Shown in pieces: positions 56,913 through 64,000 of a DNA stretch of 64,000 nucleotides. The DNA lies in assembly GCF_003937945.1 (NCBI RefSeq), contig NZ_RSEC01000058.1, positions 124,001 through 188,000 on the forward strand, written 5' to 3'. The notes under the pieces are model-generated. The model was not told the origin of the DNA, did no database searches, and worked only from the letters and a program-made list of their open reading frames with translations. Position numbers and translations under genes: made by a program. Positions within the stretch are counted from its first letter, which is position 1, and each line of letters starts with the position of its first letter. This DNA comes from Amycolatopsis eburnea. GTDB taxonomy: Bacteria; Actinomycetota; Actinomycetes; Mycobacteriales; Pseudonocardiaceae.

Positions 56913-57001
56913 AGCTCGCGGTCGGCGAAGAACGGCGTCACGGCCGTCAGCACCAGCAGCAGCACCCCGGCGTACGCGCCCAACGTGGTGAAGATCGACA
57001 T
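56909..57001 (-). CDS. 30-residue single-span membrane peptide
   Basis: An ORF of 30 codons starts at ATG 57001 with GGGAGG 7 nt upstream, one of the best ribosome sites in the window. The product (MSIFTTLGAYAGVLLL then VLTAVTPFFADREL) is one hydrophobic helix with a charged C-terminus. It is convergent with the transglycosylase gene and overlaps its stop. I do not recognise a family. It may associate with a larger membrane protein, as many small actinobacterial peptides do. Below usual gene-finder length limits. Confidence 0.6.
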   Translation of the reverse strand: MSIFTTLGAYAGVLLLVLTAVTPFFADREL

Positions 57002-57124
57002 CTTGGTTCCTCCCTGTTCGGTCTGGAACCAGCTTCGCCGCCGGGAGGGGGTCCGCGGATCGGCCGACGGGCCCGCGTCGATCGGCCGAAAGTCTGATCG
57101 CCGAGGGGCCGAACGGCCCTGGTC

Positions 57125-57529
57125 TCAGGCGTCGCGCAGCGCGATGCGGGCCTTGACCTCGCTGGCCGCTTCGAGGTACTCGGGCACCGGGTTCATCGCC
57201 GACGCCATCCGGATCTGCGCCAGCGCCTCGACGAACCGGCCGAGGCGCTGCAGGGTCCGGCCCAGGACGAACCGTGCGTAGTGGTCGGTCGGGTCGAGTT
57301 CCAGCACCCGGGTGAACGCCTGCTCGGCGCGCCGCAGCTGGGCGGAGTGGAAGTACGCGCGCCCGGCCAGCAGGTGGACCGACGGCTTGTCCTCCTCGGC
57401 GTCCAGCAAGGGCTGGAGGACCTTCAGCGCGTCCAGCGGACGGCGGCGCGCGACCAGGTCTTCGGCCTGGCGGAAGGCGTGGAACCGCGACTCTTCGGGA
57501 GGCTGCGAAGCAGCTGCGGCGTCCGTCAT
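57125..57529 (-). CDS. TPR-repeat protein
   Basis: The 134-residue soluble protein has about three tetratricopeptide repeats (approx. 20-120), including LLAGRAYFHSAQLRRAEQAF and the motif TDHYARFVLGRTLQRLGRFV. TPR proteins act as protein-interaction platforms. The start ATG 57529 has GGGAG 5 nt upstream. The partner is unknown. It lies convergent to the transglycosylase region and divergent from the VOC gene. Confidence 0.87.
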   Translation of the reverse strand: MTDAAAASQPPEESRFHAFRQAEDLVARRRPLDALKVLQPLLDAEEDKPSVHLLAGRAYFHSAQLRRAEQAFTRVLELDPTDHYARFVLGRTLQRLGRFVEALAQIRMASAMNPVPEYLEAASEVKARIALRDA

Positions 57530-57601
57530 GGTCACTCCCACGTTACCCCGGAGGAGGGGGTTGCACACGCCGCCGAACGGGACGTGATGGACTGTCCCGC
57601 C

Positions 57602-58048
57602 ATGAGCAGCGGGTACCGGGGCCTGGCGCCCTACCTCTACTACGCCGACGCCACGGCGGCCCTCGCCTGGCTGACCAGGGTCTTCGGGTTCACCGAGGAA
57701 GTCCGCTTCTGCGACGCGGCGGGCGAGGTCTTCCAGGCGACGCTCCGCGTCGGCGACGCGAAGGTCCAGATCGCGGGCGTCGGAGCGGACTACTGGCAGG
57801 CCAAGGGCGTCGACGGGCCGGTCGGCCAGCTCAACATCGTCTACGTCGACGACGTCGACGAGCACTTCGGCCGGATCGAGGCCGCGCTCGGCGACGAGGG
57901 CGAGCTGGACCCGCCGCAGGACCAGCCCTACGGCGCCCGGGTGTTCACCGTCGCCGATCTCGGCGGCAACAGCTGGACGTTCTGGCAGCAGACGTCCGAG
58001 ACCGTGGAGCTGCCGCCGGGCTGGCAGGCGATCCGCACCGACGGGTGA
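57602..58048 (+). CDS. VOC-superfamily (glyoxalase/bleomycin resistance-like) protein
   Basis: The 148-residue protein has the paired beta-alpha-beta-beta-beta design of VOC proteins: LYYADATAALAWLTRVFGFT at the start, VQIAGVGADYW in the middle and ARVFTVADLGGNSWTFWQQT near the end. It could bind a small molecule or metal; no specific substrate is indicated. A GACTGT box lies 6 nt before the ATG. An earlier in-frame ATG at 57587 is less likely. Divergent from the TPR gene. Confidence 0.85.
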   Translation: MSSGYRGLAPYLYYADATAALAWLTRVFGFTEEVRFCDAAGEVFQATLRVGDAKVQIAGVGADYWQAKGVDGPVGQLNIVYVDDVDEHFGRIEAALGDEGELDPPQDQPYGARVFTVADLGGNSWTFWQQTSETVELPPGWQAIRTDG

Positions 58049-58135
58049 GCGACCGGCCGTGCCTCCAACGGGTGAACTGCGGCGACGGCTAGGCTGGGCG
58101 CGAACCCGCAGGCACGACGCACCGAGGAGCATGGC

Positions 58136-59422
58136 GTGGCTCTCATCGAGCAGGTAGGCGCGCGCGAGATTCTGGACTCGCGCGGCAACCCGACGGTCGA
58201 GGTGGAGGTGGCTCTCGACGACGGCACCCTGGCGCGGGCCGCGGTCCCGTCGGGTGCGTCGACCGGTGAGCACGAAGCGGTCGAGCTGCGGGACGGCGAC
58301 ACCGGCCGCTACAACGGCAAGGGCGTCGAGCGCGCGGTCGCCGCGGTGCTCGACGAGATCGGCCCGGAGATGGTCGGCATCGAGGCCGTCGACCAGCGGA
58401 TCGTCGACCAGAAGCTGGTCGACCTCGACGGCACGCCGGCGAAGTCCCGCCTCGGCGCGAACGCCATCCTCGGCGTCTCGCTGGCCGTCGCGAAGGCCGC
58501 CGCGGAGTCGGCCGAGCTGGAGCTGTTCCGCTACCTGGGCGGGCCGAACGCGCACGTGCTGCCCGTTCCGATGCTGAACATCCTCAACGGCGGTTCGCAC
58601 GCGGACAGCAACGTCGACGTGCAGGAGTTCATGATCGCGCCGATCGGCGCGGAGACCTTCCGCGAGGCCCTGCGCTGGGGCGCCGAGGTCTACCACTCGC
58701 TGAAGTCGGTCCTGAAGGGCCGTGGCCTGTCCACCGGCCTCGGCGACGAAGGCGGCTTCGCGCCGAACCTGGCGAACAACCGCGAGGCGCTCGACCTGAT
58801 CCTGCAGGCCATCGAGAAGGCCGGCTACACCCCGGGCCGCGACGTGGCGCTCGCGCTCGACGTCGCCGCGACGGAGTTCTTCGCCGACGGCGCGTACACC
58901 TTCGAAGGCAGCAAGAAGAGCGCCGAGCAGATGTCGGCCTACTACGCCGAGCTGCTGCGCGACTACCCGCTCGTGTCCATCGAGGACCCGCTGAGCGAGG
59001 ACGACTGGGACGGCTGGGTCACCCTGACCGCCGAGGTCGGCGAGAAGGTCCAGATCGTCGGCGACGACCTGTTCGTCACCAACCCGGACCGCCTCGAGGA
59101 GGGCATCACCCGCCGCGCCGCCAACGCGCTGCTGGTGAAGGTCAACCAGATCGGCACCCTGTCGGAGACGCTCGACGCGATCTCGCTGGCCACGTCGTTC
59201 GGCTACAAGTCGATGATGAGCCACCGCTCCGGCGAGACCGAGGACACGTTCATCGCGGACCTGGCGGTCGCCACCGGCGTCGGCCAGATCAAGACCGGTG
59301 CCCCGGCCCGCGGCGAGCGGATCGCCAAGTACAACCAGCTGCTGCGCATCGAGGAGACCCTCGGTGACGCCGCCCGGTACGCCGGCGAGCTGGCCTTCCC
59401 GCGGTTCAGCGCCGAGGGCTGA
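58136..59422 (+). CDS. eno: Enolase
   Basis: Enolase converts 2-phosphoglycerate to phosphoenolpyruvate in glycolysis. The 428-residue protein starts VALIEQVGAREILDSRGNPT and shows KSRLGANAILGVSLA, the metal and active-site Asp/Glu in ALDVAATEFF and SIEDPLSEDDW, the catalytic Lys in ANALLVKVNQIGTLSE and SHRSGETEDTFIADLAV. GTG 58136 has GAGGAG 6 nt upstream. TAGGCT further upstream is a likely -10. It is followed by the FtsB-like gene after 5 nt, as in mycobacteria. Confidence 0.98.
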   Translation: MALIEQVGAREILDSRGNPTVEVEVALDDGTLARAAVPSGASTGEHEAVELRDGDTGRYNGKGVERAVAAVLDEIGPEMVGIEAVDQRIVDQKLVDLDGTPAKSRLGANAILGVSLAVAKAAAESAELELFRYLGGPNAHVLPVPMLNILNGGSHADSNVDVQEFMIAPIGAETFREALRWGAEVYHSLKSVLKGRGLSTGLGDEGGFAPNLANNREALDLILQAIEKAGYTPGRDVALALDVAATEFFADGAYTFEGSKKSAEQMSAYYAELLRDYPLVSIEDPLSEDDWDGWVTLTAEVGEKVQIVGDDLFVTNPDRLEEGITRRAANALLVKVNQIGTLSETLDAISLATSFGYKSMMSHRSGETEDTFIADLAVATGVGQIKTGAPARGERIAKYNQLLRIEETLGDAARYAGELAFPRFSAEG

Positions 59423-59427
59423 CCCGC

Positions 59428-60015
59428 ATGGCGGACCGGGGGAGGACGACGCGCAACCGCCGGGGCGGCGGCGGGGCTTCGCGGGTCGGCGGGCCGACGC
59501 GGACCCGCCGCCCCGAAGCGGCGCGCGCGCGTCGGCCCGCCGACGGCACGGCGGCCGCGCGGCGGCGCACCGGCGACGCGGACACCACCCGGGCCCGGCT
59601 GCGCCGGAGCCTGGCGGCGAAGCGCGCGTCGGGTGCGGCGAAGGTGCTCGGCATGTCCACCACCCGCCGCGCGGCGGTGGTGGCGATCGTGGTGTGCGCG
59701 CTGGCGTTCACCATCGCCGTGCCCCTGCGCACGTACCTCGCCCAGCGGACCGAGGTCCGCGAACAGCAGGCGCAGCAGGCACAGCTGCAGCAGGAGGTCG
59801 CTCAGCTCCAGGGCCGCAAGGCGGAGCTGAGCGACCCCGCGCAGGTCGAGGCCGAAGCCCGGCGGCGGCTGCGGTACGTCAAGCCGGGCGAGACGCCGTA
59901 CATCGTCCAGCTGCCGGAGGACAAGGCCCCGGACGCGGCCCCGCCGCCGGGACAGCAGCAGGTCGCGGGCGGCTCCTGGTACGAGAACCTCTGGAACCAG
60001 GTCTCGGGCGGCTGA
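59428..60015 (+). CDS. FtsB/DivIC-like septum formation initiator protein
   Basis: The 195-residue protein has a long Arg/Ala-rich cytoplasmic N-terminus (1-75), one membrane segment (about 80-100, AAVVAIVVCALAFTIAVPL), an extracytoplasmic coiled coil (QQAQQAQLQQEVAQLQGRK) and the DivIC-type ending PAQVEAEARRRLRYVKPGET. It matches the position of Rv1024 after eno. FtsB/DivIC proteins link division proteins FtsQ and FtsL and help activate septal synthesis. The N-terminal tail is longer than in E. coli FtsB. Confidence 0.9.
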   Translation: MADRGRTTRNRRGGGGASRVGGPTRTRRPEAARARRPADGTAAARRRTGDADTTRARLRRSLAAKRASGAAKVLGMSTTRRAAVVAIVVCALAFTIAVPLRTYLAQRTEVREQQAQQAQLQQEVAQLQGRKAELSDPAQVEAEARRRLRYVKPGETPYIVQLPEDKAPDAAPPPGQQQVAGGSWYENLWNQVSGG

Positions 60016-60107
60016 GTCCCGAGCGCCCCAAGGCCACATTGGTTGCGTCAGACGCACCGAAGGCCGCCTTGGGTGCGTCAGACGCACCGAAGGCCACATT
60101 GGGGCGC
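60014..60107. repeat. 30-bp tandem repeats (GAAGGCC type) downstream of the ftsB-like gene
   Basis: TGCGTCAGACGCACCGAAGG begins each of two 30-bp units at 60044 and 60074, and a third partial unit precedes them. Each contains the dyad TGCGTC-A-GACGCA and GAAGGCC-like text shared with the GTGAAGGCC hairpins. Outer GCGCCCCAA and TTGGGGCGC form an inverted repeat around the array. Confidence 0.75.
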
Positions 60108-60154
60108 TTGGGGCGCGGGCCGGGTGGCGGTGGCCACGCATTAACCTTGGGCCC

Positions 60155-60664
60155 GTGAACAGCACGCAGCAGCACCGGTTCGAGCCCGTCACCGAAGCCG
60201 ACCGCGAGGTCATCGCGGAGCAGCTCGGGCGGCCGCCGCGGGCGTTGCGCGCCGTCGCCGCGCGGTGCCCGAGCGGGCACCCGTCGGTGGTGCAGACCAG
60301 CCCGCGGCTGGAGAACGGCACCCCGTTCCCGACGCTGTACTACCTGACCTGCCCCAGGCTCAACTCCATGATCGGCACCATCGAGGCGTCCGGGATCATG
60401 AAGGAGATGACCGAGCGGCTCACCACCGATCCCGAGCTGGCCGCGCACTACCAGCGCACCCACGAGACGTACCTCGCCGAGCGCGACGCCATCGAGCCGC
60501 TCGGCCACCAGGTCACCGCCGGCGGCATGCCCGGGCGCGTCAAGTGCCTGCACGTGCACGTGGCCCACACGCTCGCCGTCGGTCCCGGCGTGAACCCGTT
60601 CGGTGACGAGACTCTCGCCATGCTTAAGGCGAACGGGTGGCCCTCGGGTGACTGCGCCGCGTAA
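60155..60664 (+). CDS. DUF501 family protein
   Basis: The 169-residue protein matches DUF501 in size and pattern: REVIAEQLGRPPRALRAVAARC, FPTLYYLTCPRLNSMIGTIE, CLHVHVAHTLAVGPGVNPFGD. Cysteines and histidines in VAARC, YLTCP and VKCLHVHVAH suggest a metal or cofactor site. Function is unknown. It sits between the FtsB-like and ppx genes, as Rv1025 does. TAACCT ends 7 nt before GTG 60155, indicating a leaderless transcript. Confidence 0.92.
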   Translation: MNSTQQHRFEPVTEADREVIAEQLGRPPRALRAVAARCPSGHPSVVQTSPRLENGTPFPTLYYLTCPRLNSMIGTIEASGIMKEMTERLTTDPELAAHYQRTHETYLAERDAIEPLGHQVTAGGMPGRVKCLHVHVAHTLAVGPGVNPFGDETLAMLKANGWPSGDCAA

Positions 60665-60689
60665 CACTCGCGCCGTGTGAAGAGATAAC

Positions 60690-60790
60690 GGGGCTGGGTG
60701 AGCGAAAACCCCGATCGGGCCTCTCGAAGGGGTGAAACCTTGCCTCGGGTACGGCAGGCTGTCACCCGAGAGCGGGATCGATCCGGCCAG
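60690..60790 (+). promoter_or_regulatory. Structured leader upstream of a transglycosylase gene (possible c-di-AMP riboswitch)
   Basis: Hairpins CGGGG/CCCCG (60690-60713) and CTCGGGT/ACCCGAG (60744-60770) flank GAAGGGGTGAAACC, which resembles a conserved part of ydaO-type leaders (TTGGGGTGAA). Such riboswitches often precede cell-wall hydrolase genes in actinobacteria. The typical GTCAGCTAACC box is not clear here, so the call is weak. Confidence 0.35.
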
Positions 60791-60804
60791 GAGGGCTCTG
60801 AGTC

Positions 60805-61980
60805 ATGCGCGTGCGGCGGCTGCCAGACGCAGTCGGGAGCTACAGCCGAAGACTCGGGCTCCGCCACCGCACGGCGTACCCCCTGATCACCGGCATCTTC
60901 GCGGTGATCCCGGCCCTGCTCGCCGGCGGCGGCACCCTCGGCTGGCTCGGCGGGAGCGGTGACCACACCCGCGACGCCGCGCTCGGCCAGGGCTACGACC
61001 CCGGCCACGCCGCCATCCAGCAGATCGCCGTCGACGGGACCCTGCCCGGCGCGCCCACCCCGCTGCCCCTCCCGGCCTACGAGCTCCCCGACGGCCCGCT
61101 AGGCATCCCGGCCACCGCGCTCGCCGCGTACAAGAACGCCGCCGACATCCTCGGCCGCGAGCAGGCCGCGTGCCACATCGACTGGGCCCTGATCGCCAGC
61201 ATCGGCCGCATCGAGTCCAACCACGCCCGCGGCGGCTACGTCGACGCGAACGGCACCACGCGCGAGCCGATCCTCGGCCCGCAGCTCAACGGCCAGGGCG
61301 GCTTCGCCGCGATCCCGGACACCGACCAGGGCCTGCTGGACACCGACCCGGTGTGGGACCGCGCGGTCGGCCCGACGCAGTTCATCCCGGGCACGTGGAA
61401 GGGCTACGCCTCGGACGGCAACGGCGACGGCAAGTCCGACCCGAACAACATCTACGACGCGGCGCTGGCCACCGGCCGCTACCTGTGCTCCGGCGGCTTC
61501 GACCTGGCCAAGCCGGACCAGCTGCGCGGCGCGATCTACCGGTACAACAACTCCGACACGTACGTGAACACGGTGATCCTCTGGGCCGACGCCTACCGCA
61601 ACGGCATCATGCAGGTCCCGGACAGCACGGTCCCGATCGGCGCCCCGAACGCGGCGGCGCTCCCCGCGCCGCCGCCGATCCCGCCACCGCCGGTCCCGGC
61701 CACGACGGTCGCCACACCGCCGCCGACGACGACCACGCCGACCGTGCCGACGTCGAAGCCGACGGTGCCGTGCGCGCCGCCGACGACGACGGTGACCACG
61801 ACGACGGTCACGAGCGTCACGACCGAGCCGTCGCCGACCGACCCGCCGTCCCCCAGTGGGACGACGTCCCAGCCGACGACCACCCCGCCGAAGCCGACTT
61901 GCGGCGCGGTGATCACCTCGGTGACGACGTCGACCACGCCGACGACCACGACCGTGGGGACGACGGCGGCCGCCGGTTAG
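60805..61980 (+). CDS. Lytic transglycosylase (LpqU-like) with Pro/Thr-rich tail
   Basis: The 391-residue protein has an N-terminal signal/anchor segment (about 25-48), a transglycosylase domain (about 95-260) with the catalytic Glu in SIGRIESNHARGG, AVGPTQFIPGTWKGY and a possible Ca-binding-like DGNGDGKSDPNNIYD, then a low-complexity Pro/Thr tail of about 110 residues. Two cysteines near the end may form a disulfide or cross-link. It cleaves peptidoglycan strands outside the cell. Like Rv1022/LpqU, it lies in the mazG-eno-ppx region. The tail may span the wall. Confidence 0.9.
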   Translation: MRVRRLPDAVGSYSRRLGLRHRTAYPLITGIFAVIPALLAGGGTLGWLGGSGDHTRDAALGQGYDPGHAAIQQIAVDGTLPGAPTPLPLPAYELPDGPLGIPATALAAYKNAADILGREQAACHIDWALIASIGRIESNHARGGYVDANGTTREPILGPQLNGQGGFAAIPDTDQGLLDTDPVWDRAVGPTQFIPGTWKGYASDGNGDGKSDPNNIYDAALATGRYLCSGGFDLAKPDQLRGAIYRYNNSDTYVNTVILWADAYRNGIMQVPDSTVPIGAPNAAALPAPPPIPPPPVPATTVATPPPTTTTPTVPTSKPTVPCAPPTTTVTTTTVTSVTTEPSPTDPPSPSGTTSQPTTTPPKPTCGAVITSVTTSTTPTTTTVGTTAAAG

Positions 61981-61989
61981 GGTGATCGC

Positions 61990-62943
61990 ATGCCTCGTGT
62001 TGCCGCGATCGACTGTGGGACCAACTCCATCCGCCTGCTCGTCGCCGAGCTGACGCCGCGCCACGACGGCACGGTCGACCTGCGCGACCTGCACCGCGAG
62101 ATGCGGATCGTCCGGCTCGGCCAGGGTGTCGACGCCACCGGGCAGCTCGCGCCCGAGGCGCTCGAGCGCACGCGGGCCGCGCTCGCCGACTACACGATCG
62201 CCGCGCGGCGCAAGGGCGTGGAGAAGGTGCGCATGGTCGCCACCTCCGCCACCCGGGACGCGAAGAACCGCGACGACTTCTTCCGCATGACCCGCGAGAC
62301 CCTCGGCGTCGAGGCCGAGGTGATCAGCGGCGACGAGGAAGCGCGGCTCAGCTTCACCGGCGCCGTCGGGGAGCAGGACCCGGACGACGGCCCCTTCGTG
62401 GTGGTCGACGTCGGCGGCGGCTCGACCGAGCTGGTCCTCGGCACCTGGGACGGCAGGCAGGCCGAGGTGCTCGCCGCGAAGTCCGTCGACATCGGCTGCG
62501 TCCGGATCACCGAGCGCGCGCTCAAGAGCGACCCGCCGACCGCCGACGAGATCGCCGCCGCCCGCGACCTGGCGGGCAAGGTCCTGACCGACGCGTTCGA
62601 CGTCGTCGACGTCGCCCGCGCGCGCACGTGGGTGGGCGTCGCCGGCACGGTGACCACGCTGTCCGCGATCGCGCTGGGGCTGCCGGAGTACGACAGCGAC
62701 CGGGTCCACCTGTCCAAGCTGAGCCCGGCGGACATCGACCGGCTGGCCTCGGAACTGCTCCAGAGCGACCACGCCACCCGCGCGGCCAACCCGGTCATCC
62801 ACCCGGGCCGCGTCGACGTCATCGGCGGCGGCGCGGTAGTGGTCCAGACCCTCGCCGAGCAGCTCGCGGCCCGCGGCGGCCCGACGGAGCTGGTGGTGAG
62901 CGAGCACGACATCCTGGACGGCATCGCCCTGTCCCTCGCCTGA
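61990..62943 (+). CDS. ppx: Exopolyphosphatase/guanosine pentaphosphatase (Ppx/GppA)
   Basis: The 317-residue protein belongs to the ASKHA fold Ppx/GppA family: VAAIDCGTNSIRLLVAEL at the N-terminus, GDEEARLSFTGAV near residue 117 and VVVDVGGGSTELVLG near residue 137. Members hydrolyse polyphosphate or pppGpp. TAGGGT ends 6 nt before the ATG, suggesting a leaderless transcript. It corresponds to Rv1026, a short Ppx homologue. The hydrolysed substrate is not determined by sequence. Confidence 0.95.
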   Translation: MPRVAAIDCGTNSIRLLVAELTPRHDGTVDLRDLHREMRIVRLGQGVDATGQLAPEALERTRAALADYTIAARRKGVEKVRMVATSATRDAKNRDDFFRMTRETLGVEAEVISGDEEARLSFTGAVGEQDPDDGPFVVVDVGGGSTELVLGTWDGRQAEVLAAKSVDIGCVRITERALKSDPPTADEIAAARDLAGKVLTDAFDVVDVARARTWVGVAGTVTTLSAIALGLPEYDSDRVHLSKLSPADIDRLASELLQSDHATRAANPVIHPGRVDVIGGGAVVVQTLAEQLAARGGPTELVVSEHDILDGIALSLA

Positions 62944-63495
62944 GCTTCCCGTTCCCGGATGTCATGAACGGGTCGTTCACCTCGCCGGGCGCCAGGGTCC
63001 CGGCAAAGTCGCGGCGGTTCGCCCGGCGGCGGCTGTGCCGTCGTCTTGAATGAGTCATTCAGGTCTTCGGAGGTCTTGAATGACTCATTCAAGACACCGC
63101 AGGACCGCCCGGCGCACTCGCCACGGTCCGCGCCGGTGGTTCAGACCGGGGGCGGTCGGCCCGGCGACTTTGCCGGAGCCCTGTCGCCGGGCGCGGGTGA
63201 ACGACTCGTTCATGACGTCGGGTCCCCGCTCGTCCGCGTCGGCACCCCCAGCCTCCCGACCGACCGTTCGGCCGCCCCAAAGAGCTTGCGCCACAAGGGA
63301 AACCCAGGGTGAGCGCGTGATGACCAGCAGTCCGCGCTGGGCCGTCCGGAGCATCCCGTTTACTACCTTGGTTGTGCTCCAACCAGGTGGTCCTGACGGT
63401 CGTCACTGATTTGCAACACCGCAGTCCTGTGATCGGCTTCACCGCCCCCGATAGCGTGCGTCTCACCTTTCGGGCAGACGGAGATGGAGGGGATC
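62944..63495. other. 552-bp intergenic region with nested inverted repeats and an operator-like dyad
   Basis: No supportable gene was found. The first half is the nested repeat described separately (62959-63221). The second half has a dyad, ACCTTGGTT and AACCAGGT (63365-63388), likely part of the control region of the following solute-binding protein gene. Confidence 0.6.
62959..63221. repeat. Nested palindromic repeat, MITE-like, after ppx
   Basis: Outer arms of about 55-60 bp (62959-63016 and, inverted, 63164-63221) share GTCATGAACG, GTCGTTCACC, CAGGG and GGCAAAGTCG with a few gaps. Inside is a perfect 19-bp hairpin with 15-nt loop (63043-63095), built on TGAATGAGTCATTCA. The outer arms also resemble 29800-29847. 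The region has no coding frame of its own. Confidence 0.75.
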
Positions 63496-64000
63496 ATGCG
63501 TCGTTCGCGCAGGCTCTGGGGACCCACGGTGGTGATGACTTCGCTGGCGCTCGCGCTCGCCGCGTGCGGTGGCGGGTCGGGCAGTTCCGCGGGGGCCGGC
63601 GGGACGGACCCGGACGGCACGGTCAGCGTCTACGGCACCGAACCGCAGAACGCGCTGGTCCCGACCAACATCAACGACCTCGGCGGCACCAAGGCGATCC
63701 AGCCGATGTTCGCCACGCTCGTCGGCTTCAAGGGCGCGGACGCCAAGCCGTTCAACCTGATGGCGGACTCGATCACCACGACCGACTCCAAGGTCTACGA
63801 CATCAAGATCAAGCAGGGCTGGAAGTTCCACGACGGCACCGAGGTGAAGGCGCACAACTTCATCGACGCCTGGAACTACGGCGCCTACGGCCCCAACGGC
63901 CAGCTCAACACCGACTTCTTCTCCAACATCCAGGGCTACAAGGACGTCCACCCCGAGGACGAGAACGCCAAGCCGGCCACGGACAAGATGTCCGGCCTGG
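63496..64000 (+). CDS. Peptide/nickel-type ABC solute-binding lipoprotein, N-terminal part
   Basis: The frame runs off the right edge after 168 codons. It has a lipoprotein signal with lipobox LAAC (Cys near residue 24) and the family 5 solute-binding pattern: VSVYGTEPQNALVPTNINDL, ATLVGF, KIKQGWKFHDGTEVKAHNFI and DAWNYGA. Such proteins capture oligopeptides or similar ligands for Opp/Dpp-type transporters. GGAGGGG is close before the ATG. Permease genes, if any, are outside the window. Confidence 0.92.
   Translation, partial: MRRSRRLWGPTVVMTSLALALAACGGGSGSSAGAGGTDPDGTVSVYGTEPQNALVPTNINDLGGTKAIQPMFATLVGFKGADAKPFNLMADSITTTDSKVYDIKIKQGWKFHDGTEVKAHNFIDAWNYGAYGPNGQLNTDFFSNIQGYKDVHPEDENAKPATDKMSGL

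Noticed and set aside
63043..63095. Small peptides or CRISPR-like repeats in the TGAATGAGTCATTCA elements
   Set aside because: The short frames arise from the palindromes themselves, have no ribosome sites, and there are too few units and no spacers for a CRISPR array.

Overview
This window comes from a high-GC actinobacterium, most likely Amycolatopsis or a close relative in the Pseudonocardiales. The evidence is strong G/C preference at third codon positions, many GTG starts, F420/LLM enzymes, DivIVA-type and Rpf proteins, and a glycopeptide/rifamycin-type glycosyltransferase. The backbone keeps the gene order I recall for Mycobacterium tuberculosis Rv1007c-Rv1026: metG, tatD, rpfB, rsmA/ksgA, ispE, an acyl-AMP ligase (pks16-like), pth, rplY, prs, glmU, a TetR gene, mfd, mazG, an LpqU-like transglycosylase, eno, a FtsB/DivIC-like gene, a DUF501 gene and ppx. 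Between these housekeeping genes sit accessory cargo blocks.

Layout. 1-6.3 kb: partial GH25-like gene, metG, tatD, rpfB (with a likely CRP-activated promoter), a small unknown gene, rsmA. 6.4-7.8 kb: a SAM-type riboswitch, a tiny Cys-containing leader ORF and an orphan MetN-like ABC protein whose catalytic motifs are degraded. 7.8-9.9 kb: divergent MFS/TetR pair with palindromic operators. 9.9-17 kb: ispE, ASCH protein, ABC-F, acyl-AMP ligase, two DivIVA-repeat proteins, pth, rplY. 17-24.4 kb: lipoprotein, NAD(P)-binding protein, LLM enzyme, prs-glmU, diguanylate cyclase, tRNA-Gln. 24.6-34.6 kb: desaturase with TetR, Nudix, isochorismatase-like and SDR enzymes, a PQQ-type lipoprotein, a two-component system, a methyltransferase with DedA, XRE regulator and LLM enzyme. 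34.7-40.8 kb: mfd, SurA-like lipoprotein, mazG.

40.8-45.3 kb is a translationally coupled operon: ECF sigma factor, membrane zinc-finger anti-sigma, ABC ATPase, a low-complexity repeat ORF and two membrane proteins. A GAACC-N16-CGTC promoter lies directly before the sigma gene, as expected for autoregulation. 45.4-50.4 kb looks like a rifamycin-resistance cassette: an inverted repeat resembling the rifamycin-associated element, then a glycosyltransferase, a Rox-like monooxygenase and a HelR-like RNA polymerase rescue protein. 50.4-55.9 kb: PPOX, SGNH and TetR genes, then efeUOB iron uptake with two IdeR/DmdR-type iron boxes. 56-64 kb: transglycosylase, a 30-residue membrane peptide, TPR and VOC proteins, eno, ftsB-like, DUF501, a second transglycosylase, ppx and the start of a peptide-type solute-binding lipoprotein.

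Two themes recur. Many genes have a TANNNT box 6-8 nt before the start codon, implying leaderless transcripts. Gene 3' ends are often marked by long perfect hairpins whose arms are commonly 19 bp and often palindromic in themselves; after ppx these form a nested, MITE-like structure of about 260 bp.
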